DNA from: HT1-32 sp040219025
Lineage (GTDB): Bacteria; Pseudomonadota; Alphaproteobacteria; Rhodospirillales; HT1-32
Length of the DNA stretch: 64,000 nt
Assembly (NCBI GenBank): GCA_040219025.1
Contig: JAVJTE010000020.1
Location: 1,178,001-1,242,000, forward strand
Direction of reading: 5' to 3'
A program made the translations under genes and the position numbers. Of this stretch, positions 49,790-58,258 are shown one piece after another. Numbering within the stretch: the stretch's first letter is position 1; every line of letters begins with the position of its first letter. Under the pieces are notes generated by a model. That model ran no database searches. It had not been told where the DNA came from and was given only the letters and a program-made list of their open reading frames with translations.

Positions 49790-50053
49790 ATGGCTGAAGT
49801 GAAAATTTACTCAAGTATGCTCTGTGGTTTCTGCTGGCGGGCAAAAGGCCTGCTGGACAAGAAAGGCATCAAATACAACGAGATCGATGTCACGATGGAT
49901 GCCGCGAAAAAGCAGGAAATGACCAAGCTGGCCGGTGGCAAGACATCGGTTCCCCAGATTTTCATTGATGGCGAACATGTCGGCGGCTGTGACGACCTGT
50001 TCAATCTGGATGGTGCCGGGCGACTTGACCAGATGTTGGGTGTCCACGGCTAG
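49790..50053 (+). CDS. grxC: Glutaredoxin 3
   Basis: An 87-residue dithiol glutaredoxin of the thioredoxin fold that reduces disulfides with glutathione. The active site is C12-G-F-C15 in SSMLCGFCWRAKG, with Gly-Phe between the cysteines where E. coli has Pro-Tyr. Other landmarks are TSVPQIFIDGEHVGGCDDLF with the cis-Pro. The stop codon lies within the palindrome CTAG, which also supplies the stop of the convergent downstream gene. Confidence 0.96.
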   Translation: MAEVKIYSSMLCGFCWRAKGLLDKKGIKYNEIDVTMDAAKKQEMTKLAGGKTSVPQIFIDGEHVGGCDDLFNLDGAGRLDQMLGVHG

Positions 50054-50601
50054 GCCAGCGGGATATCGGCAGGGCAGGTTCCCCTGACCGCGCAGATGCG
50101 CTGGCGGACAGCGGGTGACGGATCAGCGGTCCGTCCCTGTTCAAAAGCGACGACGGTCAGACCCGCAGCCCGCTCCAGCAATTCAGCTTCCCGGAGCAGG
50201 AAGGCGGGACGGGACGGTTTTCCGAAAGCCTCGTTGCCGCTGGCGAAGGTTTCATAAATCAGGACCCCGCCATCGGCGAGCGATGACAGGATCTGCGGAA
50301 ACAGCGGACGGTGCAGATAGTTCGAGACAATGATGCCGTCGAATTCTCTCTCGTCAAACGGCCAGACTGCGCCTTCAGCTTCGAGATCATGTTCCAGAAC
50401 CTTCACATTCTTCAGGTCTGACAGCAGTTCCAGGGCTGCTGAATTGCGGTCGAGGGCAACCACCGCATAACCCAGCCCGGCAGCCAGTCGCGTATGCCGG
50501 CCCTGTCCGCAGGCCAGATCAAGTATGATCCCCCCGTCCCGGACAAGTCGTATATAATTTGTGACCCATGGTGAAGGCCGGGGTTCTGCCGGTTCAGTCA
50601 T
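50050..50601 (-). CDS. TehB-like SAM-dependent methyltransferase
   Basis: A 183-residue class I methyltransferase. Motif I is ILDLACGQGRHTRLAA, followed by VVALDRNSAALELLSDL, then EFDGIIVSNYLHRPLFPQI and VLIYETFASGNEAFGKPSRP. The last two segments are the hallmark of the TehB-like methyltransferases near glutaredoxin in alphaproteobacteria. The substrate is unknown; tellurite resistance is only the family name. Its 3' end overlaps grxC by four bases on the opposite strand. It is divergent from the DUF1178 gene. Confidence 0.86.
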   Translation of the reverse strand: MTEPAEPRPSPWVTNYIRLVRDGGIILDLACGQGRHTRLAAGLGYAVVALDRNSAALELLSDLKNVKVLEHDLEAEGAVWPFDEREFDGIIVSNYLHRPLFPQILSSLADGGVLIYETFASGNEAFGKPSRPAFLLREAELLERAAGLTVVAFEQGRTADPSPAVRQRICAVRGTCPADIPLA

Positions 50602-50620
50602 GTTTATTTGATCCTATCAT

Positions 50621-50649
50621 TTGACCCGCATCATGCAGAGGACTACATG
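50621..50649 (+). promoter_or_regulatory. Probable promoter of the DUF1178 gene
   Basis: TTGACC (50621-50626), 17 bases, then TACATG (50644-50649), 24 bases before the start codon. The -35 hexamer is strong and spacing optimal; the -10 is moderate. Confidence 0.5.
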
Positions 50650-50672
50650 CGATACAGGATCGGAGAGTTTCA

Positions 50673-51119
50673 ATGATGAAGTTTTCCCTGCGTTGTGCGC
50701 AGGAGCATGAATTCGAGAGCTGGTTCAGCGGCAACGACGCTTTTGACAGGCTGATCGCTGTCGGTGAAGTGACCTGCCCGGTATGCGGTAACGGCGATGT
50801 TGAAAAGGCGCTGATGGCGCCCCGTCTGTCGTCGTCGACGAAGAAGGGCCGGCAGGAGGTCATGCCGCCGGAGCCGGCAAAAGCCGCCCTGCCGATGGAT
50901 GTGAAGGTCCGGACCGCATTGCATGAACTGCGGCGGGTGGTTGAACAGAATTGTGATTATGTCGGGGACCGATTTGCCGAAGAGGCCCGTAATATTCACA
51001 ACGGCGAGTCCGAGGCGAGAGGAATCTATGGCGAGGCAACGCCGGAAGAAACCGAGAAACTTGCTGATGACGGTGTCGAAATTCAGGCTATTCCCTGGTT
51101 GCCGAAATCCGATGCGTGA
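50673..51119 (+). CDS. DUF1178-family protein
   Basis: A 148-residue protein of the DUF1178 family, found mostly in alpha- and betaproteobacteria, function unknown. The N-terminal rubredoxin/zinc-ribbon-like part has Cys at the start (KFSLRCAQEHEFESWF, single) and a CxxC pair in VGEVTCPVCGNGDVEKALMA. A flexible middle precedes the conserved C-terminal half: GDRFAEEARNIHNGE, then RGIYGEATPEETEKL and IPWLPK. GGAGAG lies before the ATG. Confidence 0.92.
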   Translation: MMKFSLRCAQEHEFESWFSGNDAFDRLIAVGEVTCPVCGNGDVEKALMAPRLSSSTKKGRQEVMPPEPAKAALPMDVKVRTALHELRRVVEQNCDYVGDRFAEEARNIHNGESEARGIYGEATPEETEKLADDGVEIQAIPWLPKSDA

Positions 51120-51131
51120 TCTCGCGGCGGG

Positions 51132-51890
51132 TCAGGCCTGCCGGGTTGCGACGGCCATGTAATTGACCGCAAGATCATCTGACAGCCGCCAGCGGTCGCT
51201 GACCGGATTGTAACTGACGCCGCGTATTTCGGTCAGTTCCATCCCGCGGGAGCGGAGCGCGCCGGCAATCTCCGAAGGGCGGACAAATTTGCGCCACTGG
51301 TGGGTGCCGCGGGGCAGCCACCGGAGAATATATTCTGCCCCGACAATGGCGAGGGCGAAGGATTTCGGTGTGCGGTTGAGGGTGGCGACGACCATCAGTC
51401 CGCCCGGGCGGACCAGTTCGGCACAGGACCCCAGAAACAGATCGACATCGGCGACATGCTCGACCACTTCGCAGTTCAGAACCGCGTCGAACGGCTTCTC
51501 CCCTGCGGCTACCATTTCCTCGATCCGTCCCGCACGATAATCGATATCCAGCCCCATCTGGCGGGCATGGGCGGCGGCAATGCCGATATTGCGTTCGGAG
51601 GCATCGACACCCGTCATGCGGGCGCCAAGCCGTGTCATCGGTTCAGACAACAGCCCGCCGCCACACCCGATATCGAGCAGGCGAAGCCCCTCCAGAGGGC
51701 GGTCTGACAGCGGATCACGGTCAAACTGCCGGCAAAGCCTGTCACGGATAAAGGCCAGACGGACAGGATTGAATTTATGCAGGGGTGCAAACTTGCCGGC
51801 CGGGTTCCACCAGTCCTCTGCCATCGCTTCAAAGCGGGCGATTTCACCTGCATCGGCGGTGCCAGTAATGTCTGCGGCGCTGGTCATCAT
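51132..51890 (-). CDS. ubiG: Ubiquinone biosynthesis O-methyltransferase
   Basis: Performs both O-methylations of ubiquinone synthesis. The 252-residue protein has the UbiG N-terminal signature EIARFEAMAEDWWNPAGKF and KFNPVRLAFIRDRL, SAM motif I RLLDIGCGGGLLSE, GVDASERNIGIAAAHARQMG, NCEVVEHVADVDLFLGSCAE and the membrane-interacting GAEYILRWLPRGTHQWRKFV. Starts at 51947, 51890 and 51887 are in frame; the family begins near the last two, so the residues before them are probably untranslated. It is divergent from lysC, the usual alphaproteobacterial arrangement. Confidence 0.96.
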   Translation of the reverse strand: MMTSAADITGTADAGEIARFEAMAEDWWNPAGKFAPLHKFNPVRLAFIRDRLCRQFDRDPLSDRPLEGLRLLDIGCGGGLLSEPMTRLGARMTGVDASERNIGIAAAHARQMGLDIDYRAGRIEEMVAAGEKPFDAVLNCEVVEHVADVDLFLGSCAELVRPGGLMVVATLNRTPKSFALAIVGAEYILRWLPRGTHQWRKFVRPSEIAGALRSRGMELTEIRGVSYNPVSDRWRLSDDLAVNYMAVATRQA

Positions 51891-52068
51891 GGGCTGACTC
51901 GATTTATTATTTGCACCAGAGGTGAGGCGCAAATACGCAGAGGTCAACCGATAATCCTCAGGAATGTGATGTGAAAAATGTTTCCGGCACTTCTCATTGC
52001 CGCAGACACCCGTTATAACCGCGCCGCCCTTGCCAAGGGCCTGTCTTCAGTGAGGGATTGCTATTCAG

Positions 52069-53295
52069 ATGGCACGAATTGTCCAGAAATTCGGCGGAAC
52101 GTCGGTTGCCGATATCGACCGTATCAAGGCGGTTGCCCAGCGGGTCAGGGCGGAATGGGAAAAGGGCCACGAACTGGCCGTTGTCGTCTCCGCCATGTCC
52201 GGTGTCACCAACCAGCTGGTTGACTATACCCGCCAGACCTCGCCGCTGCATGATGCCCGCGAATATGATGTGGTCGTCAGTGCCGGTGAGCAGATTACGG
52301 CAGGCCTGCTGGCTATCGCCCTGCAGGAAATCGGTGTGCCCGCCCGCTCATGGCTGGGCTGGCAGTTGCCCGTCCACACAGATAACCAGCATGGCAAGGC
52401 GCGTATCAAGGCGATTGATACCGATGAAGTGATCAGGCGTTTCGCAGAGCGTCAGGTCGCCGTCGTTCCCGGATTTCAGGGGCTGGCAAATGATGGCCGG
52501 GTCACCACGCTGGGGCGCGGCGGCTCCGATACCTCTGCTGTTGCGCTGGCGGCTGCCCTGTCAGCGGATCAGTGTGATATCTATACCGATGTGGACGGGG
52601 TTTATACCTCTGATCCCCGGATTGTCACAAAAGCACAGCGGCTCAGCCGTATTACATACGAAGAGATGCTGGAGATGGCTTCGCTGGGGGCGAAGGTGCT
52701 GCAGACAAGGTCCGTCGAACTGGCGATGAAGTACAAGGTTCGGCTACAGGTGTTATCGAGTTTTACCGGTGGTCCCGGTACATTGGTTGTAGATGAGGAT
52801 GAAATCGTGGAACAGGCAATGGTTAGTGGCATCGCGCACAGCAGCGATGAGGCAAAGATCACCTTGGTGAAGGTTCCCGATCAGCCGGGTGTCGCCGCCA
52901 GGATTTTCGGCCCGCTGGCAGAGGCCAGTGTCAATGTGGACATGATTGTCCAGAACGTCTCCGAAACCGGCGATGCGACGGACATGACCTTCACGGTCCA
53001 GAACAGCGATCTGGAACGGGCGGTCTCGGTGCTTGAGGCAAACCGGGACAAGCTGAACTATCAGTCGCTGGTCCCCGACCGTAATGTTGCGAAGATTTCC
53101 GTGGTCGGAGTTGGCATGCGCAGCCATGCAGGTGTGGCGCAGATGATGTTCCAGGCGCTTGGCGACAAGGGGATCAATATCCAGGTGATCTCGACCTCGG
53201 AAATCAAGGTCAGTGTTCTGGTGGCGAAAGAATATACCGAGCTGGCCATGCGAACGCTGCACACCGCCTATGGCCTAGATGCGCCGGACAGCTGA
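52069..53295 (+). CDS. lysC: Aspartate kinase
   Basis: Phosphorylates aspartate, the first step to lysine, threonine, methionine and diaminopimelate. The 408 residues include the N-terminal kinase domain (KFGGTSVADIDRIKAVAQRV, then GRGGSDTSAVALAAAL and DVDGVYTSDPRIV) and two ACT regulatory domains (about 265-405) that bind feedback inhibitors such as lysine or threonine. Length and domain order fit the single-function alphaproteobacterial enzyme. No strong Shine-Dalgarno is visible (GGGATTG). The gap to divergent ubiG holds TTCTCA-N17-TATAAC as a possible promoter (51992-52020). Confidence 0.97.
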   Translation: MARIVQKFGGTSVADIDRIKAVAQRVRAEWEKGHELAVVVSAMSGVTNQLVDYTRQTSPLHDAREYDVVVSAGEQITAGLLAIALQEIGVPARSWLGWQLPVHTDNQHGKARIKAIDTDEVIRRFAERQVAVVPGFQGLANDGRVTTLGRGGSDTSAVALAAALSADQCDIYTDVDGVYTSDPRIVTKAQRLSRITYEEMLEMASLGAKVLQTRSVELAMKYKVRLQVLSSFTGGPGTLVVDEDEIVEQAMVSGIAHSSDEAKITLVKVPDQPGVAARIFGPLAEASVNVDMIVQNVSETGDATDMTFTVQNSDLERAVSVLEANRDKLNYQSLVPDRNVAKISVVGVGMRSHAGVAQMMFQALGDKGINIQVISTSEIKVSVLVAKEYTELAMRTLHTAYGLDAPDS

Positions 53296-53340
53296 TCCCG
53301 CAACAGACCCTGATTTTTCCGCTGTCGCCGGAGGGCGACG

Positions 53341-55620
53341 GTGAGCCCGAACATTCCCCTGAATGCAACGGGATCGCGACGCCTGCTGAGCCGCGTCCGC
53401 GACCTGATGGCGGGTGGCGGTAATGCGGAAGAGCGTCTTGATGCGATTGTCCGCATCATTGCCGCCGATCTCGTGGCGGAAGTCTGTTCGGTTTACATCA
53501 AACGGGCAGGTGAAGTCCTTGAGCTGTTCGCAACCCAGGGCCTGAAGCGCGAAGCGATTCACCTGACCCGGCTGCGTGTCGGTGAGGGCCTGATCGGCCT
53601 GATCGCGGCAAAGGGCCGACCGCTGGCGCTGGCGGATGCGAAAAGCCATCCGGGCTTCGCCTATCGCCCGGAAACCGGGGAAGATATCTTTCATTCGCTG
53701 ATGGGTGTGCCGATCCGTCGCAGCGGACGGGTGCTCGGCGTACTGGCTATTCAGAACCGAACCCAGCGTATCTATACGGAAGAAGAGCAGGAAACGCTTG
53801 AAACCGTCGCCATGGTGATGGCGGAGCTGGTGGCCAGCGGCGAGCTGATCGACCGCCAGGAGATGCTGCAGGCAGATGGCAATGCTACTCTGCCGATGCG
53901 GCTTGCGGGCATCCGGCTGAATGGTGGCCTGGCCTCTGGCGAGGCGGTATCGCATCGCCCGAGGATTGTCGTTCAGCGCCTTGTCGCCGAGGATGTCGAT
54001 GTTGAAATCGAACGCCTTGAAACGGCGATCAGGTCCATGCGGGCCGGGCTGGACAGGATGTTCAGGGCACCCGACCTGCGCGGGCGGGGCGAACTGGGCG
54101 AGGTGATGGAAACCTATCGCATGCTGGCCGGTGATGCGGGCTGGATTGCGAGAATTTCCGACATGATCCGCAAGGCCGGCCTGTCGGCCGAAGGTGCCGT
54201 GCAGCGGGTCCAGAACCAGATGCGCGACCGGATGCAGGCCGTTGCCGACCCTTATCTCCGGGAACGGCTGTCGGATCTTGAGGATGTCGGCAACCGCCTG
54301 ATGCAGTATCTGACCGGTGAAGTGTCGGCGGCGCTGCGCAAGGATCTGCCCGACCGGTTCATTCTGGTGGCCCGCGATCTCGGGCCTGCCGATCTGCTGG
54401 AATATGACCGCAGCAAGATGGCCGGTGTTGTGCTGGAAGCCGGTTCACCGGTTTCCCATGTCGCGATCATCGCCAGGGCACTGGACCTGCCGATGGTCGG
54501 CCGGCTGGAAGCCGGTGTGGCAATTATCGATCCGGGTGATCCGGTTATCGTTGATGCGGATAACTCCCAGGTCTTTGTCCGCCCGGGCGAGGATGTCCAG
54601 GCCGCTTTCCGCAGCAACATGGCGTTGCGCGAACAGAAGCGGGTGGAATACCAGGGGCTGCGTGACAAGCCCGCCTGTTCACAGGACGGCGTTTTTGTCG
54701 CGCTGAATGTCAATGCCGGCCTGCAGGCGGATGTCGGCCAGCTTGACAGCGCCGGGGCGGAGGGAATTGGCCTGTACCGGACGGAAATCGCCTTCATGTC
54801 GCGACCGAAACTGCCGGGCGTCGGTGAACAGGTTGAACTCTACAAGCGCATCCTTGATCTGGCGGGTGACAAACCGGTGGTGTTTCGCACGCTGGATGTC
54901 GGCGGCGACAAGGTTCTGCCCTACTGGAAGGGGCAGAAGGAGGAAAACCCGGCGATGGGCTGGCGCTCGATCCGGATCGCTCTCGATCGTCCGGGGCTGC
55001 TGCGGCAGCAGCTGCGTGCCCTGTTGCGCGCGGCTGCGGGAAAGACGCTGCGGGTCATGTTCCCGATGATTGCCGAGGTGACGGAGCTGGATGCGGCGCG
55101 CAACATTCTGGATATCGAGATGTCGCGGGCCCGCCGGATGCAGCATGAACTGCCGGCGAGGGTCGAGGTCGGCACCATGCTGGAAGTTCCCTCGCTTGCA
55201 TTCCAGCTTGATGCGCTGCTGCCGCGGATCGATTTTCTGTCGATCGGCAGCAACGATCTTCTCCAGTTCTTCTTTGCCTTCGACCGGGGCAATGCCCGCC
55301 TGTCGGAACGGTATGATCCCCTGTCACCTGCTGCACTCAGCCTGCTCAGGATGATTGTCGACAAATGCGACTCGGCAGGTGTTCGCTGCACACTTTGCGG
55401 GGAAATGGGCGGGGCCCCGATTGATGCAATGGCGCTGATCGCACTGGGGTACAGATCGCTTTCCATGTCACCGCCGTCAATCGGACCGGTCAAGGCAATG
55501 GTCCGCCAGCTGTCAGTAGCCCGGACACGGGCGTTTCTCCTGCCGCTTTTGTCCTCTCCGGAGCATAGTCTGAGAGAGCAGCTGCGGGCATTTTCTGCTG
55601 ATCACGGCGTGTCGGTTTAG
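53341..55620 (+). CDS. ptsP: PEP-protein phosphotransferase of the nitrogen PTS (EI-Ntr)
   Basis: First enzyme of the regulatory nitrogen phosphotransferase system, passing phosphate from PEP to NPr. The 759-residue protein has an N-terminal GAF sensory domain (about 20-165, NGSFAYRPETGEDIFHSL-like core), an EI N-terminal domain with the phosphorylated His373 in GSPVSHVAIIARAL, and the PEP-binding TIM-barrel with GLYRTEIAFM and the Cys loop CTLCGEMGG. GTG start. lysC immediately upstream is the conserved alphaproteobacterial neighbour. Confidence 0.95.
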   Translation: MSPNIPLNATGSRRLLSRVRDLMAGGGNAEERLDAIVRIIAADLVAEVCSVYIKRAGEVLELFATQGLKREAIHLTRLRVGEGLIGLIAAKGRPLALADAKSHPGFAYRPETGEDIFHSLMGVPIRRSGRVLGVLAIQNRTQRIYTEEEQETLETVAMVMAELVASGELIDRQEMLQADGNATLPMRLAGIRLNGGLASGEAVSHRPRIVVQRLVAEDVDVEIERLETAIRSMRAGLDRMFRAPDLRGRGELGEVMETYRMLAGDAGWIARISDMIRKAGLSAEGAVQRVQNQMRDRMQAVADPYLRERLSDLEDVGNRLMQYLTGEVSAALRKDLPDRFILVARDLGPADLLEYDRSKMAGVVLEAGSPVSHVAIIARALDLPMVGRLEAGVAIIDPGDPVIVDADNSQVFVRPGEDVQAAFRSNMALREQKRVEYQGLRDKPACSQDGVFVALNVNAGLQADVGQLDSAGAEGIGLYRTEIAFMSRPKLPGVGEQVELYKRILDLAGDKPVVFRTLDVGGDKVLPYWKGQKEENPAMGWRSIRIALDRPGLLRQQLRALLRAAAGKTLRVMFPMIAEVTELDAARNILDIEMSRARRMQHELPARVEVGTMLEVPSLAFQLDALLPRIDFLSIGSNDLLQFFFAFDRGNARLSERYDPLSPAALSLLRMIVDKCDSAGVRCTLCGEMGGAPIDAMALIALGYRSLSMSPPSIGPVKAMVRQLSVARTRAFLLPLLSSPEHSLREQLRAFSADHGVSV

Positions 55621-55756
55621 CCTTTCGGTCCAATGATTGATTGCCAGCGCATGGCAGTCGTTGTTAGAAACGCTTTATTCCGTTTATTTCCGGTATGTCC
55701 AGATTGTCAGGTCAGTTGACAGCGCTGGGCAAACCCGCTTTCCGATGAGGACAAAA

Positions 55757-57055
55757 GTGGCGAAATCCGACGCCAAGGCGCAGCTTGCAGAACCAGAAAT
55801 CGATGATCGCTTCCGTAAGGGGGTTGGTTCCCTGTTGCGGGCGACGCGTGTGCGGCTTGGTGAGGATATCCAGGATGTCGCTTCGGTGCTCCGCATTCGC
55901 CGGGCCTATCTGGAAGCAATCGAGGATGGTCGCACCAATGACCTGCCGGGCCTGACCTATGCGATCGGGTTTGTCCGGACCTATGCCGAACATCTTGGCC
56001 TCGACGGTGGCGAAGTCGTCCGCAGGTTCAAGACCGAAGCACAGGCCATGGGGGCCAACAGCGATCTGAAATTTCCCTCACCGGTTCAGGAAGGCCGGAT
56101 TCCCGGCGGCGCAATCCTGTTTGTGGCACTGCTTGTGGCGGTTGGGGCTTATGGCGGATGGTATTATCTGTCCAGTCAGGGCAAGACGATAGCCGATCTG
56201 GCACCGGGGCTTTCTGAAAAGCTGACCTCCATGATGGAGTCCGTCCGGGAGCAGCAGATAGCTGATCCCGGACCCGTCGCTGATCCGGCTCCGGCAGATG
56301 AAAAACCTGTGGTCGCCCAGCCCGCACCATCGAATGAGCCGGCTCCGGTACAGCCTGCACCGACAGCAGCCGAGCCGCCTGCGACAGCTTCTGATAATTC
56401 GGCTTCCGCCCCGGCTGCTGCGCCGGAGACAGCATCTGCGACGCCGGCCCCGGCCGAGCCGGCAACAACGTCCCCGGCCGCTGTGGAGTCCGCACCTGCT
56501 GTTGCCTCTCCGTCTGCTGAACCGGCCGGTGAGCCAAAGCCTGCACCGGTGACATCTGCTGATACACAGACTGCGGCGACGTCTGCTGCAACACCGGCTG
56601 AGACCCCGTCATCTGCAGCGACTGCGACTGGTGCTGCACCTGTGCCGGCCCCGGCTGTTGCTCCCGCCGCTCCGGTAACTGAACCGGCTGTTTCCCCGCA
56701 GCAGACACCGGGCAGCCCCTCCACCGGCGGGCCTGCGGCAGCATCGCCGGAGGCAACCACGGCTTTCGGGTCGCAGGGAACGGATGTCCGGATTGTTCTG
56801 CGGGCAGTGCGGGACAGCTGGATCCAGATCAGGGAGGCCAATGGTGAACTGGTCAATGCCCAGTTGCTGCGTCCGGGAGAGCGCTACAATGTTCCCAATC
56901 GGCCGGGGCTGGTGCTGCTGACCGGTAATGCCGGCGGGCTGGAGCTTGTCGTTGACGGAAAGACGGCCCCGCCCCTCGGACCGCAGGGCTCGATCCGCAG
57001 AAATGTGGCGCTGGACCCGGCGAAATTGCTGGCCGGGACCACGACGACAGATTAG
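55757..57055 (+). CDS. RodZ-like helix-turn-helix membrane protein (DUF4115)
   Basis: A 432-residue cytoskeleton- or cell-shape-type protein. Order: HTH_25 domain (about 22-95, SLLRATRVRLGEDIQDVASV), one transmembrane helix (about 116-138, AILFVALLVAVGAYGGWYYL), a Pro/Ala/Ser-rich periplasmic linker of about 160 residues, and a C-terminal DUF4115 domain (about 340-420). RodZ anchors MreB to the envelope in rod-shaped bacteria. The GTG at 55757 with GAGG seven bases upstream is preferred; ATG at 55745 or 55637 are alternatives without Shine-Dalgarno. ispG follows, as in many alphaproteobacteria. Confidence 0.85.
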   Translation: MAKSDAKAQLAEPEIDDRFRKGVGSLLRATRVRLGEDIQDVASVLRIRRAYLEAIEDGRTNDLPGLTYAIGFVRTYAEHLGLDGGEVVRRFKTEAQAMGANSDLKFPSPVQEGRIPGGAILFVALLVAVGAYGGWYYLSSQGKTIADLAPGLSEKLTSMMESVREQQIADPGPVADPAPADEKPVVAQPAPSNEPAPVQPAPTAAEPPATASDNSASAPAAAPETASATPAPAEPATTSPAAVESAPAVASPSAEPAGEPKPAPVTSADTQTAATSAATPAETPSSAATATGAAPVPAPAVAPAAPVTEPAVSPQQTPGSPSTGGPAAASPEATTAFGSQGTDVRIVLRAVRDSWIQIREANGELVNAQLLRPGERYNVPNRPGLVLLTGNAGGLELVVDGKTAPPLGPQGSIRRNVALDPAKLLAGTTTTD

Positions 57056-57118
57056 GGCCTGCAAAATTGCAACAAATCGCCTATATGTGCTGCAAATGAC
57101 CGGAAACCGGAGCCAGAA

Positions 57119-58237
57119 ATGAGCGTTCGTCCCTATCGAGATATTTTTCGCCGTAAATCCCGCAAGATATGGATGCGGGATGTTCCGATCGGTGGTGATG
57201 CGCCGATCACTGTCCAGACCATGACCAACACGCTGACGTCTGACCCGCGCGCGACGCTGAACCAGATCCGTCAGATGGAAGAGGCCGGTGCCGATATCAT
57301 CCGCGTGTCCTGCCCGGACAAGGAAAGCACCGAGGGTCTGAAAACGATCACCAAAGAAGCAAATGTGCCGATCGTTGCGGACATTCATTTCCATTACAAA
57401 CGCGCTATCGAGGCGGCGCAGGCCGGGGCGGCCTGTCTGCGGATCAATCCCGGTAATATCGGCTCAAAGGAGCGGGTCAGGGAGGTTGTGCAGGCAGCAA
57501 AGGATTATGGCTGCATTATCCGTATCGGCGTGAATGCCGGCTCGCTGGAGCCGCATCTGCTGGAGAAATATGGCGAGCCCTGTCCGGATGCGATGGTGGA
57601 AAGTGCTCTGGACCATGCCCGGATTCTGGAAGATGTCGATTTCCATGACTTCAAGATCAGTTGCAAGGCCTCCGATGTGTTCCTGGCTGTCGCTGCCTAT
57701 CAGCAACTGTCGGAAGCCTGCGACTATCCGCTGCATCTCGGCATCACCGAAGCCGGTGGCCTGCGGGGCGGTACGGTAAAGTCGTCAATCGGTATGGGCA
57801 TGCTGTTGTGGAGCGGGATCGGCGATACGATCCGTGTCTCCCTCTCGGCGGATCCCGTCGAAGAGGTCAAGGTCGGGTTTGATATTCTCAAATCCATGGG
57901 GCTGCGCCATCGTGGTGTTCAGGTGATTTCCTGTCCGTCCTGTGCCCGGCAGGGCTTCAATGTTATCGAGACGGTGAGTACGCTCGAAAACCGGCTGGCA
58001 CATATCTCGACACCGATTTCACTGTCGATCATCGGTTGTGTGGTGAACGGTCCGGGTGAAGCGCTGATGACTGATATCGGCCTGACCGGTGGCGGTAACG
58101 GCAATCACAAAATGTATGTGGCCGGCAAGCCGGATCATAATATTTCTTCCGGTGATATGGTCGACCATATCGTTGAACTGGTGGAAAAGCGTGCGGCGGA
58201 AATTGAGGCGGCGAAGGCTGCCGAAGCCGCCGAATAA
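57119..58237 (+). CDS. ispG: 4-hydroxy-3-methylbut-2-enyl-diphosphate synthase
   Basis: Penultimate enzyme of the MEP isoprenoid pathway, a 4Fe-4S protein. The 372 residues include a TIM-barrel part (PIGGDAPITVQTMTNTLTSD and CLRINPGNIGSKERVREVV) and a C-terminal cluster domain with CPSCARQGFN and the closing GCVVNGPGEA, whose Cys and Glu bind the cluster and substrate. GGAG precedes the ATG. Its presence shows the organism uses the MEP route. It forms part of the long co-directional run lysC to DUF4167. Confidence 0.98.
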   Translation: MSVRPYRDIFRRKSRKIWMRDVPIGGDAPITVQTMTNTLTSDPRATLNQIRQMEEAGADIIRVSCPDKESTEGLKTITKEANVPIVADIHFHYKRAIEAAQAGAACLRINPGNIGSKERVREVVQAAKDYGCIIRIGVNAGSLEPHLLEKYGEPCPDAMVESALDHARILEDVDFHDFKISCKASDVFLAVAAYQQLSEACDYPLHLGITEAGGLRGGTVKSSIGMGMLLWSGIGDTIRVSLSADPVEEVKVGFDILKSMGLRHRGVQVISCPSCARQGFNVIETVSTLENRLAHISTPISLSIIGCVVNGPGEALMTDIGLTGGGNGNHKMYVAGKPDHNISSGDMVDHIVELVEKRAAEIEAAKAAEAAE

Positions 58238-58258
58238 CAGCCGGACTGAAGTAGGAAC

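Noticed and set aside
49790..49850. Glutaredoxin CGFC active site as a rare variant or monothiol enzyme
   Set aside because: Both cysteines are present, and Gly-Phe between them appears, as far as I recall, in other alphaproteobacterial glutaredoxins; treated as ordinary.
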